Counted from the stretch's first letter, positions 1 through 8,770 are shown. The stretch: 45,652 bases of DNA from an uncultured Eubacteriales bacterium (GCA_900548115.1 URJL01000015.1:1-45652); one strand, 5' to 3'. Notes: generated from the sequence alone by a model not told the origin. Numbers and translations: made by a program.

Positions 1-48
1 TGCGGCAAGGGAGGTCAAAAAGTCGGTCAAATTGTTCGTCTTTGCCAT
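1..48 (-). CDS. Phage tail/baseplate-region protein, N-terminal fragment
   Basis: Only the first 16 codons lie in the window, beginning MAKTNNLTDFLTSLAA. The ATG is at 48-46, preceded by an AAGGAGG site. A start of this kind (LTDFLTSLA) is common in structural proteins downstream of phage baseplate genes, where it usually continues into an AIR-x-KKG-type segment. It follows the 248-residue gene by 10 nt and is the last visible member of the late operon. The function of the rest cannot be judged here. Confidence 0.6.
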   Translation of the reverse strand, partial: MAKTNNLTDFLTSLAA

Positions 49-58
49 GTTAACCTCC

Positions 59-805
59 TTATACTGCCGTGTTCAGCGCTGTCGTGATCGCCGACGCGAT
101 CGCGGAATCTACATATTGCTTGTTCGCGGCGTCGCGGTCGTTTGCGGGGTCTTGAAGATTCGTGATCGCGACGTATCCGCTTGATTCCGAATTGATACGC
201 ACCTCATAGGCTTCGAGAACAAGATTGTACAGCCCGCTGTCACCTATCTTCACGACACGCCGCTCTTCGTCGATGTCCGTGCCCGTGTTTTTTATGTATT
301 TTTCGTCGTTTTCAAGCTGACTTACTTTAGTCGGGACTTTCACGACGAGCGCCGCCGCTTCCCTTGCCTCGGCTGCCGCTTCGGTCGCGGAGGATGCCGC
401 CGCGGAGCATTCCGAAACAGCTTTTCCCGCCTCGGAGAGCAGCGCCGAGAGCGCGGTCTTGTCGTCGGGGGCGGGCGTTCCCTGTGCGATGCCGCGCAGC
501 ACCGTCGCATAAAAGAGGCGCGTGGTAAGAACGCCCCCGTTTTCGTCGGACACGGTGCATAAAAAGCGCGTCTCGCCCTCCTTGTCGTACTGCCCCGCCG
601 CAAGGGTAGCCGACGCGACCGTGCCCGAAAAGGCTTCCGAGACGAGAACGGGGTTTTCGGTGTCAGGGCGATAGGCGGCTACGGTCAAAAGCCCGCTTTC
701 CTCGGCGGGAAGCGGCACGGTCAGGCGATATGCGGCGCAGTCGCCCGTGAAAAGCGGACGTTCGGCGCGCGTTTCGAATTTTTTCAGCACAAAATTACAG
801 AGCAT
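59..805 (-). CDS. Phage baseplate/tail-fibre-like structural protein
   Basis: 248 residues. The N-terminal ~110 residues look like a beta-rich domain. An Ala-rich helical stretch follows (about 125-155, with AAASSATEAAAEAREAAA). The C-terminal part includes NLQDPANDRDAANKQYVD, a motif typical of short trimeric tail-fibre and receptor-binding proteins just before the tip. A clean GAAAGGAG site precedes the ATG at 805. Position downstream of Dit and Gp37-like genes supports a role in the distal tail, perhaps as fibre or upper-baseplate protein. The family is inferred from layout and the NKQYVD-type motif; host-binding specificity cannot be predicted. Confidence 0.65.
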   Translation of the reverse strand: MLCNFVLKKFETRAERPLFTGDCAAYRLTVPLPAEESGLLTVAAYRPDTENPVLVSEAFSGTVASATLAAGQYDKEGETRFLCTVSDENGGVLTTRLFYATVLRGIAQGTPAPDDKTALSALLSEAGKAVSECSAAASSATEAAAEAREAAALVVKVPTKVSQLENDEKYIKNTGTDIDEERRVVKIGDSGLYNLVLEAYEVRINSESSGYVAITNLQDPANDRDAANKQYVDSAIASAITTALNTAV

Positions 806-839
806 GCTTTTCTCCTTTCTTATTTGCTTTTGATTTTTT

Positions 840-1616
840 TCAGCTGTACAGCGCGGTGAGTGCCGTTTGGAACTGAGTGGAATTCAAGGGACTTAAATAA
901 ATGCGGTGCAAGGTGTTATCCAGAACGACGTTCATGCCCGAATTAAGCGGCATTGAGCTGCGCTGCGGCATTCCGACGAAAGAAAAGCTCTCGCCGAGCG
1001 TTACCGCGACGGTGCGGTCGCCGTGTTCGCTCTTGGGCATGGAAAGGACCAGAACCGTATACGCCGTCTCGGCAGAAAGCGGGAAAATGCGGTCGGCGTC
1101 CTCGGCGGTGCTGCCGTTCTTTTTCGAAAACGCCTTTACCTGCGCGCCCGTGTAGGTCTGCGACGCGGTCTTGTTGCTCCCGTAGGCGGAAATTTTGCTT
1201 TTGGAAAAGATCCGGCTGTCGAGTATTTCGCCGTTTTCGACGGTCGCAAGCAGAACGTCCGAGTCGGCGGGCGCGGTGAGAGAACAGGTCGGCACGTTCT
1301 GTTCGAGAACGTCCGAGCGGATAGAAACGTAGACCGTTTCGCCCGTCGGAAGATCAAGGACCTCGCCGCTTGTCACAAGAAAGCTGCCGTCGGGCATGAT
1401 GACCGTGCCCGCGCCGATCTTTACTTTGGTTTTCGTCGTGTCGGCAAAGCGCACGACGCATTTTTCATCGGTCACGGTAACGCCCCCGCCCGCCACAGCC
1501 GACAGAACGTCGTTGGGGCTTGACGGCGAAACGCCCGCGCCGGTGAGGGTCTTTACGATGTCGCTTATGTCCTCCGCGCCGTATGCCGTGTCGGGGCGGA
1601 ATTTGCTTACGTACAT
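840..1616 (-). CDS. Phage distal tail structural protein, unknown family
   Basis: 258 residues. It starts MYVSKFRPDTAYGAEDISDIV and has a predominantly beta-strand-like composition, with a central segment TVIMPDGSFLVTSGE and a C-terminal tail of short strands. No signal peptide or enzyme motif is visible. It lies 23 nt downstream of the Gp37-like gene and just before the fibre-like gene, so a baseplate or fibre-attachment role is likely. I do not recognise a named family. Confidence 0.55.
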   Translation of the reverse strand: MYVSKFRPDTAYGAEDISDIVKTLTGAGVSPSSPNDVLSAVAGGGVTVTDEKCVVRFADTTKTKVKIGAGTVIMPDGSFLVTSGEVLDLPTGETVYVSIRSDVLEQNVPTCSLTAPADSDVLLATVENGEILDSRIFSKSKISAYGSNKTASQTYTGAQVKAFSKKNGSTAEDADRIFPLSAETAYTVLVLSMPKSEHGDRTVAVTLGESFSFVGMPQRSSMPLNSGMNVVLDNTLHRIYLSPLNSTQFQTALTALYS

Positions 1617-1639
1617 ATGCTTTTCTCCTTCGTATTTTT

Positions 1640-2548
1640 TTAAATTTCCGCAAATTCGGGTGTTTCGCGGTATCCGTTTTTATCCTCGTCGACCGTCACG
1701 CCGACGATCTTGCGTTTATAGCCGACAAGATGCGCTTCGTTTTCGAAGCGGACGGTGAAGATATCGCCGAGCGCGTAATCCTTGCCGAACGAAAGGCGGC
1801 GAAGGTCGGCGGTGAGGATATCGTTCGGGACGCATTCGGAAAGTGCGCCGTCCGCAAGAACGGTATACCAGTTTTTCAGCGGCGTTTCGTCGGGTGTTCC
1901 CTCGAGAGAGAAAGCGCCGTCCTCGCCCTTGCGATAACCCGCGCAGGCGCGGTCGAGAAGATCGTAGGTGCGAGTTACCGAAGAGGCGTTGCCGTCGCTC
2001 ACGGAAATGTCTTTTCCCGTATCGCGCGAAAGAAGAAGCCGAAGCGAGAGCACGCCGCCCGAGAAGTTCACCTCGTACCCGCCGCCCTCGGGCGAAAGAA
2101 CCGTTTCCAGAAAGCGGGATAGGGTTTGGTACTCCTCGCTCTCGACGTCCTGTTTCCGTGCAAAATCGGTGCTTTCGGGGTCGAGCGAAAACGGAACGCC
2201 GCACAGCTTCGGAAGAACCGCCGATACCATCTCGCCCGCCGTCTTTTGCGAGAACGAAACGGGCGGCACAAGGGTCTTTTCAGTGAAAAACGAAAGGGTG
2301 CGTCCGTAGACCGCAAGCTCTTCGCCGAGGGTATCGCGCACCGTGTGTCCGATGACTACCGAGAGAAATTCGCCGCTGCGCAGAAAAAGAAACGGCTCGG
2401 TCAGGATCTTTTTTGCAGCGGGCGAGTTTGCCGCGAGGTGATATTCCGCGTTTCCCGTGCCGCAAAATTTCGGTGCGAAGCTTGCCGAGACGATGCGGTC
2501 GCAGAAGCCCGCGTGCGCCCCGTCGTACGTCAAAAGCTCTATTTCCAC
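1640..2548 (-). CDS. Siphovirus ReqiPepy6 Gp37-like tail protein
   Basis: 302 residues beginning MEIELLTYDGAHAGFCDRIV. The pattern (short N-terminal strand, then SASFAPKFCGTGNAEYHL, then an FLFLRSGEFLSVVIGHTVRD segment) is that of Gp37-like proteins, which occupy the tail-associated hub/baseplate position after Dit in many Gram-positive phages. The gene overlaps the 3' end of the Dit gene by 10 nt, so translation is probably coupled. Homologues are thought to correspond to the Tal-type hub N-terminus; no peptidase or lysin domain is fused here. Confidence 0.72.
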   Translation of the reverse strand: MEIELLTYDGAHAGFCDRIVSASFAPKFCGTGNAEYHLAANSPAAKKILTEPFLFLRSGEFLSVVIGHTVRDTLGEELAVYGRTLSFFTEKTLVPPVSFSQKTAGEMVSAVLPKLCGVPFSLDPESTDFARKQDVESEEYQTLSRFLETVLSPEGGGYEVNFSGGVLSLRLLLSRDTGKDISVSDGNASSVTRTYDLLDRACAGYRKGEDGAFSLEGTPDETPLKNWYTVLADGALSECVPNDILTADLRRLSFGKDYALGDIFTVRFENEAHLVGYKRKIVGVTVDEDKNGYRETPEFAEI

Positions 2549-3435
2549 AGGCTCACCCCCTCATAGCGCACGGCATAGTCGGCATACGCCGAAAGAACGC
2601 CGCTTTCCGAGCGGTAAAGCAGCCGAAAGACACTTTTTCCGACGGGGAAACGGAATTTCGAAAGCGAGGTGTCGGACGATTTTTTCGAGAGGATATCGCC
2701 GTTTTTACTCGAGCGGATATACCGCCCCTCTTCTTTTCGCCCGTCGCAATTTACGACGACCGTCTCGCCGTCGGCGGGGGCGTAATTCAGGACGATTTGC
2801 GAAAGAATCGTTCCGTCCTCCGATTCAATGCGCGCTTCAAGCGACGCGCCGTCGGAAGGCGAACCGACCCCGACCAAAACGATCGTCGGCTCGCACGGGG
2901 CGTCGCCGTCGTTTACGATGGTTTTTTTGCTGTTCGTGCTCGTCCACACGACGGGAGACGAGCGCGTTCCGAGATTCCACACACCGCCGACATACCGAAT
3001 GTTCTTTTGCTTTTCGAAGCACACAGTTCGTCGGGGAGACGGCTCGGTGAAATACGGCTCGTCGCAGACATACTGCGCCGTGAAGAGAAGAAAATCGCCC
3101 GAGCGCCTGATGTCGGGAACGGCGACTTGGTTCGTCGTAAGGACAAAAGAGCGTTCGTCGACCGCGATCGTCAAAGTGCCCGTCGACGAGAGAATGCGCA
3201 AAATCTCGCTTGCCGAAAGAAAACAGTCGGGGCGGCGCTCGAGCGCAAGGGTCACGGTGCGGGGACGGACGGAGGACGAGACGGTTGTCTGCCCGTCGAT
3301 TCCCAAAAAGGAACGTGTCTTGTACTCGCGCCCGGGAGCCGAAAGCCCCGAAAGGGCGGTCAGCGTGAGCGGAAAGCCCGCCTTTGTTCCCGCCGTAAAG
3401 CTTCCCCGCGCAGTCTCGTAATGTACGGTCGTCAT
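2539..3435 (-). CDS. Distal tail protein (Dit), siphovirus tail component family
   Basis: 298 residues. The N-terminal part (MTTVHYETARGSFTAGTKAG onward) and the middle segment FLLFTAQYVCDEPYFTE fit the Dit/SPP1 gp19.1 family, which forms the hexameric ring joining tail tube and baseplate. The second half (about 120-298) is a galectin-like beta-rich region. The start overlaps the tape-measure stop (ATGA-type junction at 3432-3435). Position directly after the tape measure is the canonical Dit position. Confidence 0.78.
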   Translation of the reverse strand: MTTVHYETARGSFTAGTKAGFPLTLTALSGLSAPGREYKTRSFLGIDGQTTVSSSVRPRTVTLALERRPDCFLSASEILRILSSTGTLTIAVDERSFVLTTNQVAVPDIRRSGDFLLFTAQYVCDEPYFTEPSPRRTVCFEKQKNIRYVGGVWNLGTRSSPVVWTSTNSKKTIVNDGDAPCEPTIVLVGVGSPSDGASLEARIESEDGTILSQIVLNYAPADGETVVVNCDGRKEEGRYIRSSKNGDILSKKSSDTSLSKFRFPVGKSVFRLLYRSESGVLSAYADYAVRYEGVSLWK

Positions 3436-6400
3436 GATATCCCTCCCAGTCGCCTAAGCTCGTCCTGCGCCCGCAGTGTATCGCGGATCTGCGCGGGCGT
3501 TGCGCCGTCTGTACCCTGTATGGTGTACGAATAGTTGTTATTGACGGTGGTCGTCTCGCTGTGATTCGTAATGCCCGCGCCCGTCGGGACAAACGTCGGG
3601 AAGAAAAGCGAAGAATTCACGCTCCGAACCCGTTCCGAAAGCGAGTCGAAAAGCGCGTCCAGACTTTTTTCGAACGCCCGTGAAAACTCCTCCGCGCTGT
3701 TCTCGCCCGCCTCGTAAAAGGCGTCGGGAATCTCGCCCGCAAGCTCTCTCAGGCGCTCGTCGACGAACGCGGCGCTCTTTTCGACCGCCGAGACATATTC
3801 GTCCTTGTAAAGACTGTCGGAGATACTGCCCGCAAGCTCGTTTTGGCGCTTCCATGCCGAAAGATACGTTCCGAAAGCGTGGTCGCTCTTTTCCGAAAGA
3901 AGGCGGGCAAAGGTCGTGCCGTCCTCGACCGACATATCCGAAAGCACCGAGAAAAAGTCGGCGATCTCCTCGTCCGAAAGATCAAGGCTTTTCATGCGGT
4001 CCTTTACCGTGCCGAGGTAATAATTGTATTCGAGAAGGTCATCGAGCGCCGCATACGGGTCGGTGAGCGCCGCGTTTCCGCCCTCGTCCTTTCCGATCGG
4101 CGCGGAGTAGTCCGACAGCTTTTCGCGCATTTTTTTCATCTTTCCCTCGACCGCCGAAAGAGCGCCGTCGGCAAACGAGGCGATGTCCGAGAGCGCCGAG
4201 GAGACCTTTTCCTTTTCGTAGTCGATGAGCTTGTAGGTCAGCTCCTTGTACGCTTCGTCGGTGTCGTCGTAATATTTGTCGCGCAGAGCGGCAAGGTCTT
4301 TGTAATACTCTTCCTCCGAAATAAGCCCGTACTTTAGGCGCGTATCGAGGCTTTCCCGTGCGGCGGCGGCTTCGGCGGCGTACGCTTTGCGCTCTTCCTC
4401 CGAAAGCTTCTTTCGCGCCTCGGTCAGGGTCTTTTTTTCGTCCTCGGCGGCTTTTTTGCGGTATTTGTAAATTTCCGCCGTCGCCTTTCTCCACTCGTCG
4501 GAATCCCGGGTCAGATACTCGTCGCGGGCGCGGGAGAGAGCGTCGTAATACTCCTCCTCGGTGATCTCGTCGACATCGAGACGGTAGGAGAGGTCGCTTT
4601 TCGCCTTTTCGTAGGGACTCTTTGCGGTCGTTTTTGTTTTATCCGCGGGAACAGGTGAAGAAGAACTGCCGCGTTTGCTTTCGCTTTCCGATCTGTTCGA
4701 AGAAGATTCTGCGCTTTCGACAGCTTTGTATTCGGAACTGAGCGTATCTACCTGAGATTGCCAGTAAGCTATCTTTTCTTTGGCTTGCTTCAAGTCATCT
4801 TCTGCCAAAATCTTATCCATTTTGTACTGCTGCAGTTTTACATCAGCATTCGAATCATGACCGAGTACATAAGCGGCATAACCAAAGATATCCGGAGACC
4901 AACTTTTCAGTCCCTGTTCCGCCATTTGGCGCCATGCCTCATTGTCTTCGACGCTTTTTTCCTGTTCGGTGATCTTGGCTTCGATATTTTTGATATTTTC
5001 TTCCGCGTCATATTTCAGTTTATATGCCGCCGTAAGATTTTCACTTGCCGCTTCTGCCTTTGCCTTAGCAATTGCCAACTTCCCATAGGACTCGCACAAA
5101 TTGTCGACTTCGTTGCGCTGAATAGACAATTTTCCCGTTTCATCATCAATCTCAATTGAAAGATCGGGAATATACTTTTTCAACTCATCGATAACATCAA
5201 GAAGTTCCTGCTTCTTCTCCGCCGCCTCTTCGGACGAAAGCGACGTGTCGGAAAGCGCGTCGTCCAGTTCATACAGGCGGTCTTTCAACTTACCGACGGC
5301 ATCTGCCTGTTTTTCGGCGTTGCTCACGGCGTCCTCGCCCTGCTTCTTTATGTTCTCGAATTCTTCGCGCGATCGCCGCATAGCTTCGGTAAACTCATCG
5401 ACTTGGTTTGTGGCATTGATTGTCATAACCACCAACGCCGCCAATGCTGCCGCCGCAAGCGCATACGGGTTTGCTTTCATGACGGCATTTAATCCTGCCT
5501 GTGCAACCTTTGCCGCATTTGCCGCGACCTTGTATGCCACGACTCCCGCTGCGATTGCTCCGAGATTATCGATCAAAACCGAAAGAAGCGAAAGCAGTTG
5601 AGGCAAAGTCTTTTCAGCAAAGTCGGTCAAAGACTCCATCAGCTCTCCCGCCGACTCGCCAATATCGGTAAGGCTCTCTTTCAGCTCGCCGTTTTTGGCG
5701 CTGTTCGTAAGATTGTCGAGTGCTTCGGTCGCGTGCTGCGTTGCCTCTCGGAACGGCTTTTCGATGCAGTCGAAGGCGGCAAGCTTGAGACCTTCAAGCG
5801 CCGAGCTTGCAAGGGTAATGTCCCCTTGCAGATTGTCGACCATGGTTTCCGCCATGTCCTTTGCCGCGCCGTCGGCATTGCGGATGGCTTCGGTCAGCTT
5901 ATCGTAGTCGGCAGTCGACGCGTTTAAAATCGTCAAAAACCCCTTTGACGCCTCCGTACCCGCTACGGTGTAGGCAAGGTTCGACTTCTGCTCGGCGTTC
6001 ATGTTCTTTGTCGCCTCGCGAAGTTCCTCCATGACCGAGCCGAAGTCGCGCGCGTTTCCCTCGGCGTCGTAAAACTTAACGCCCAGCTCCTCGACCGTCG
6101 TGCGCGCGTCGCTCGTGTTGGTCGCAAGGCGGGTCAGGATGGCGTTTAAGCTCGTGCCCGCCATGGAGGCTTTGATACCCGAATTCGCCATAAGACCGAT
6201 CGCGACCGACATGTCCTCGATGCTGTAGCCGAGCGAGCCCGCCATGGGCGCAACGTACTTAAAGGTCTCGCCCATCATGCCGACGTTGGTGTTGGCGTTG
6301 GAGCTTGCCGCGGCCAAAACGTCGGCGAAATGTCCCGAATCGGCGGCGGAAAGTCTGAAAGCGGTCAACGCGTCGGTCACGATATCCGACGTGGCGGCAA

Positions 6401-7133
6401 GGCTCTCGCCCGAGGCGGCGGCAAGGTTCATAATGCCCTCGATACCGTCGAGCATATCCGCCGTTTTCCAGCCCGCCATCGCCATGTAGGTCATCGCCTC
6501 CGAAGCCTGCAACGCGGAAAAGACGGTCGCCGCGCCCATCTCCGTCGCCTTTTCGGTCAGCGCGTCAAAGTCCGCCCCCGTCGCGCCCGAGATCGCCCCG
6601 ACCTGCGACATGGTGGCGGAAAACCGGGCGCCCGTCTCGGCAGCGTCTTTAAGCGCGGCAGCGCCTGCGGCGACCAGTGCCGCACCTGCGGCGGCAGCAG
6701 CGATTTTCAATTTTCCCAGCGCTTCGGAAGAATCCTTTACCGATTCCGTGTTTTCCTTGGTCTTGCGCGTATTTTCGTCGGTGTTCTCGGACTGTTTTTT
6801 GGTGGAATCGGAGTTTTCTTTCTTCTTCCGCGTGTTTTTCTCGGTCTCGTCGGTCTGCTTTTTGGTGGTGTCGGTATTGCTTTTTTTGGATTTTGTTTCC
6901 TTTTCGGACTCCTGCGTCTGCGTTTTGGTCGCGTCGGCATTCTTTTTCCTGCTTCTCGTGCTTTTTTCGGTCTCGGCGGTGTTTTTCTCGGTTTGCGTCT
7001 GCGCTTTTTTCTCAGCTTTTTCAACCTCCGAATACGCCTCTTTCGCTTTTCTTTCGATTTGTTCGAGACTTTTTTCCGCGTCGCCCGTTTCGATCTTCGT
7101 ATCAAACTTGATACTTCCGTCAAAATCCGTCAA
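3432..7133 (-). CDS. Tail tape measure protein, TP901 family
   Basis: 1233 residues. Residues 56-139 are four 21-residue Lys/Thr/Glu-rich repeats. A TP901-type core follows at about 165-380, with motifs ATVFSALQASEAMTYMAMAG and LMANSGIKASMAGTSLNAIL. Hydrophobic segments lie near 143-161 and 505-575, and long charged coiled-coil regions follow. The family sets tail length and carries membrane-active segments used in DNA delivery. The gene sits between Gp15 and Dit as expected. Codons for roughly residues 638-824 (positions about 5220-4660) are clearly AT-richer than the flanks, suggesting a recombined or inserted segment. No frameshift is seen. Confidence 0.95.
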   Translation of the reverse strand: MTDFDGSIKFDTKIETGDAEKSLEQIERKAKEAYSEVEKAEKKAQTQTEKNTAETEKSTRSRKKNADATKTQTQESEKETKSKKSNTDTTKKQTDETEKNTRKKKENSDSTKKQSENTDENTRKTKENTESVKDSSEALGKLKIAAAAAGAALVAAGAAALKDAAETGARFSATMSQVGAISGATGADFDALTEKATEMGAATVFSALQASEAMTYMAMAGWKTADMLDGIEGIMNLAAASGESLAATSDIVTDALTAFRLSAADSGHFADVLAAASSNANTNVGMMGETFKYVAPMAGSLGYSIEDMSVAIGLMANSGIKASMAGTSLNAILTRLATNTSDARTTVEELGVKFYDAEGNARDFGSVMEELREATKNMNAEQKSNLAYTVAGTEASKGFLTILNASTADYDKLTEAIRNADGAAKDMAETMVDNLQGDITLASSALEGLKLAAFDCIEKPFREATQHATEALDNLTNSAKNGELKESLTDIGESAGELMESLTDFAEKTLPQLLSLLSVLIDNLGAIAAGVVAYKVAANAAKVAQAGLNAVMKANPYALAAAALAALVVMTINATNQVDEFTEAMRRSREEFENIKKQGEDAVSNAEKQADAVGKLKDRLYELDDALSDTSLSSEEAAEKKQELLDVIDELKKYIPDLSIEIDDETGKLSIQRNEVDNLCESYGKLAIAKAKAEAASENLTAAYKLKYDAEENIKNIEAKITEQEKSVEDNEAWRQMAEQGLKSWSPDIFGYAAYVLGHDSNADVKLQQYKMDKILAEDDLKQAKEKIAYWQSQVDTLSSEYKAVESAESSSNRSESESKRGSSSSPVPADKTKTTAKSPYEKAKSDLSYRLDVDEITEEEYYDALSRARDEYLTRDSDEWRKATAEIYKYRKKAAEDEKKTLTEARKKLSEEERKAYAAEAAAARESLDTRLKYGLISEEEYYKDLAALRDKYYDDTDEAYKELTYKLIDYEKEKVSSALSDIASFADGALSAVEGKMKKMREKLSDYSAPIGKDEGGNAALTDPYAALDDLLEYNYYLGTVKDRMKSLDLSDEEIADFFSVLSDMSVEDGTTFARLLSEKSDHAFGTYLSAWKRQNELAGSISDSLYKDEYVSAVEKSAAFVDERLRELAGEIPDAFYEAGENSAEEFSRAFEKSLDALFDSLSERVRSVNSSLFFPTFVPTGAGITNHSETTTVNNNYSYTIQGTDGATPAQIRDTLRAQDELRRLGGIS
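6717..6968 (-). repeat. Four tandem 63-bp repeats in the tape measure gene (21-residue units)
   Basis: Residues 56-76, 77-97, 98-118 and 119-139 align as four units of exactly 21 residues, each starting EKST, EKET, EKNT or DENT and ending near KTQTQES, KKQTDET, KKQSENT and KDSSEAL. Twenty-one residues equals three heptads, so the block probably forms a long coiled coil or extended rod. Copies are diverged at DNA level, so this is an old expansion rather than a fresh slippage. Confidence 0.85.
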
Positions 7134-7148
7134 TCACGTTCCCCCTTT

Positions 7149-7751
7149 TTACACGAAAAAGCCCTGCGCGACCGTGTCGTCGAGGGCTTTTTGTTTTTCT
7201 TCCTCGGAGCGCTTATCGGGCAGGGCGCACGCCTCTTTCAGCTCGGCATACCGCCGTCGGGCATCGGGATCGGAAATGTCCGAAAGCTTCATCGCGCGAA
7301 GCGACATCACGCGGCACAGGCGACATTCGTCGGGAAGCGCCCGCAAAAGGGCGAGAAACACGTGCCAGTGAAGATCGGCGTTTTGCTCCGACAAAAGATC
7401 GATGCCGTAAACCTCGCGGAAGGCAGCGTAAATCAGCCCTGCGTCGAACGAAAAATCAAGCGTGCGAGACGCGCTTTTTCGCCCCTCCTTCGGCTTTTCT
7501 TCCGTCCCCGTCTCCTCATCCGCCCGTCCCGAAAAAAAGCGGCAGAGCGCCGAAAGAGCGCTTCTCAGCGCGCTCGGTCTCTCGCCCGTAAAGCAAAGAT
7601 CATAAAGGCGCACCATCCGTTCCGAACCGCGCGTTTTCTCCTCAAGCATAAGCTCCTCAAAGTGCAGCCACGTGCGAAAATCGGTGCGGACGGGATAGCC
7701 TTTCCCGCAAACCCGCACGCTGTCGGGAAGCTTACTTGTCAGAAGGCTCAT
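7149..7751 (-). CDS. Bacteriophage Gp15-type protein
   Basis: 200 residues starting MSLLTSKLPDSVRVCGKGYPV. The start at 7751 is chosen because AAGGAAAGG lies 9 nt upstream; the frame is open further upstream. The N-terminal LPDSVRVCGKGYPVRTDFRTW and the segment RMVRLYDLCF match the Gp15 family, found immediately upstream of tape measure genes in A118-like phages and probably a tail assembly chaperone-type protein. It overlaps the preceding gene by 20 nt in the +1 (or -2) frame; a frameshifted fusion product is possible but I see no convincing slippery heptamer. Confidence 0.82.
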   Translation of the reverse strand: MSLLTSKLPDSVRVCGKGYPVRTDFRTWLHFEELMLEEKTRGSERMVRLYDLCFTGERPSALRSALSALCRFFSGRADEETGTEEKPKEGRKSASRTLDFSFDAGLIYAAFREVYGIDLLSEQNADLHWHVFLALLRALPDECRLCRVMSLRAMKLSDISDPDARRRYAELKEACALPDKRSEEEKQKALDDTVAQGFFV

Positions 7752-8133
7752 CGGGCAGAACCTTTCCTTTCTCGGCAATCTCGGCGAAATAGTCCCGCGC
7801 CGCCTCACAGACATAGCGGTACGCGTCGCAATAGTCGAAAAAGGTGCGCTTTTTGTCTCCGAAGATCTTTTCGTACACGGTCTTTCCGAGAAGCTCCTCG
7901 AACCACGCCTCGAGAATTTTCGTGCATTCTTCGACGTTTTCCGCCGTGTCGCCCTTTTGGAGAAGCGCGGAGCAGGCGGGGATCTCGTTTTCGGTCGAGC
8001 TTTTGATCTTCTCGTGCAGTCTTTCGGCGGGAAGGGCGATTATGTGTCCGTTCATGTCGAGCGGAACGCGGTTTTCGCGGAATCGAAAGGGTTTTGCCTT
8101 TGCTTTTGCTTTTGATTTTTCTTTTGCGGTCAT
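7732..8133 (-). CDS. Phage protein before Gp15, putative tail assembly chaperone
   Basis: 133 residues with a very basic N-terminus (KEKSKAKAKAKPF), then an acidic helical region (EECTKILEAWFEELLGKTVYE) and ending DEPSDK. It lies between the major tail protein and Gp15, the place of the first tail assembly chaperone in related phages. The ATG at 8133 follows a GGGAGG site. The frame reads upstream to an ATG at 8188, but that extension crosses a terminator hairpin and is rejected. Function is inferred from position only. Confidence 0.6.
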   Translation of the reverse strand: MTAKEKSKAKAKAKPFRFRENRVPLDMNGHIIALPAERLHEKIKSSTENEIPACSALLQKGDTAENVEECTKILEAWFEELLGKTVYEKIFGDKKRTFFDYCDAYRYVCEAARDYFAEIAEKGKVLPDEPSDK

Positions 8134-8165
8134 GCTTTTTTCCTCCCGTTTTGTGTTTTGGGCAT

Positions 8166-8195
8166 GAAAAAAGCACCGGCTTTCGCACAGTGCTT
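8166..8195 (-). terminator. Intrinsic terminator T3 between major tail and Gp15 region
   Basis: On the minus strand a stem AGCAC/GTGCT with an internal GC-GAAA-GC loop is followed by six T. It lies 33 nt before the ATG at 8133, inside the late operon, so it is probably a partial terminator that lowers expression of the tape-measure arm. Two similar AGCAC...GGTGCTTTT hairpins occur at 11956 and 12355. Confidence 0.7.
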
Positions 8196-8219
8196 TCTTC
8201 GGTGTTCGGTTTACGTATT

Positions 8220-8241
8220 GCCCGACGGTCTCCCGCCGGGC
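8220..8241 (-). other. Strong GNRA hairpin after the major tail gene
   Basis: On the minus-strand mRNA the arms GCCCGGCGG and CCGTCGGGC pair over nine positions (one G-T) around a GAGA tetraloop. No T run follows on this strand, so it may protect the 3' end of the major-tail message. On the plus strand the same hairpin is followed by ATTTTT. Confidence 0.5.
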
Positions 8242-8260
8242 ATTTTTGCTGTCGAAAAAA

Positions 8261-8752
8261 TCAGTCGGTCGCCGCCGTGAAGGTCGCGGTCGCCCATCCG
8301 TCGGTGGTGGTCGCCGTGCCCGATACGCTCTCGCCGACCGAGGTGAGCGAGCCGGAATAGGTGTAGATATTCGTGTCGTCGCCCTCCGTGCCGGGAACGA
8401 CCGAGAAATCGCGGGCGTAGGCAGTGAACTTTCCCTTGGTCGAATCCTCCTTGTCGAGCGCGACGACGAGGATCGAGACGACCGCCGCGTCGCCCGTAAG
8501 CTCGCCGTCGGTGATGTCGGTGATGATCTTGTGCGCGGCGTTTCCCGAGTCCACGTCGAACTTGTAGCTGTAGCCGGGATGATAGCCCGTCACGTGCTCG
8601 GTCTCGTTCTTTTCGTCGACGTATTTGCGCGAATAGGTCTGCGGATTCTTGTTCAGCGCCATCTGCGTGAAATTTTTAAGGCGATTGTAGGAAATCGCGC
8701 CGTCGCCCGTTTTTTGGCCGATAAAGGCGACTCTCAAATGTCTTTCGGTCAT
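8261..8752 (-). CDS. Major tail (tube) protein, phi13-type
   Basis: 163 residues starting MTERHLRVAFIGQKTGDGAI. A small beta-rich tube protein with segments YHPGYSYKFDVDSGNAAHKI and VALDKEDSTKGKFTAYARDF, typical of the tube proteins of phi13/A118-like phages. A GGAGG site precedes the ATG. It lies directly downstream of the minor capsid 3 gene and before the chaperone/Gp15 pair. Two hairpins follow the stop (8220 and 8166), in keeping with the need to express this protein far more than the tape measure. Confidence 0.82.
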   Translation of the reverse strand: MTERHLRVAFIGQKTGDGAISYNRLKNFTQMALNKNPQTYSRKYVDEKNETEHVTGYHPGYSYKFDVDSGNAAHKIITDITDGELTGDAAVVSILVVALDKEDSTKGKFTAYARDFSVVPGTEGDDTNIYTYSGSLTSVGESVSGTATTTDGWATATFTAATD

Positions 8753-8770
8753 GTTGTACCTCCTGTGAAA

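Noticed and set aside
6737..7123. Minus-strand frame rich in Lys and Arg within the tape measure repeats
   Set aside because: It is an alternate reading of the 63-bp repeats, with no ribosome site.
7720..7800. Programmed frameshift joining the chaperone-like gene to Gp15
   Set aside because: The overlap is in the +1 or -2 frame and no convincing slippery sequence is present; Gp15 has its own ribosome site.
6330..8006. 558-residue plus-strand open frame
   Set aside because: It is antisense to the tape measure and Gp15 genes, has shadow composition and no ribosome site; long antisense frames are expected in GC-rich codons.
8134..8188. Frame extending the 133-residue gene upstream with MRKPVLFSCPK, similar to MKRPVLFLCPK at 12377
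   Set aside because: The shared PVLF residues come from the common terminator sequence GGTGCTTTT read as codons. Both genes have better starts with proper ribosome sites downstream.
8220..8245. Plus-strand terminator at the GNRA hairpin
   Set aside because: There is no plus-strand gene nearby to terminate; the hairpin is annotated for the minus-strand message instead.
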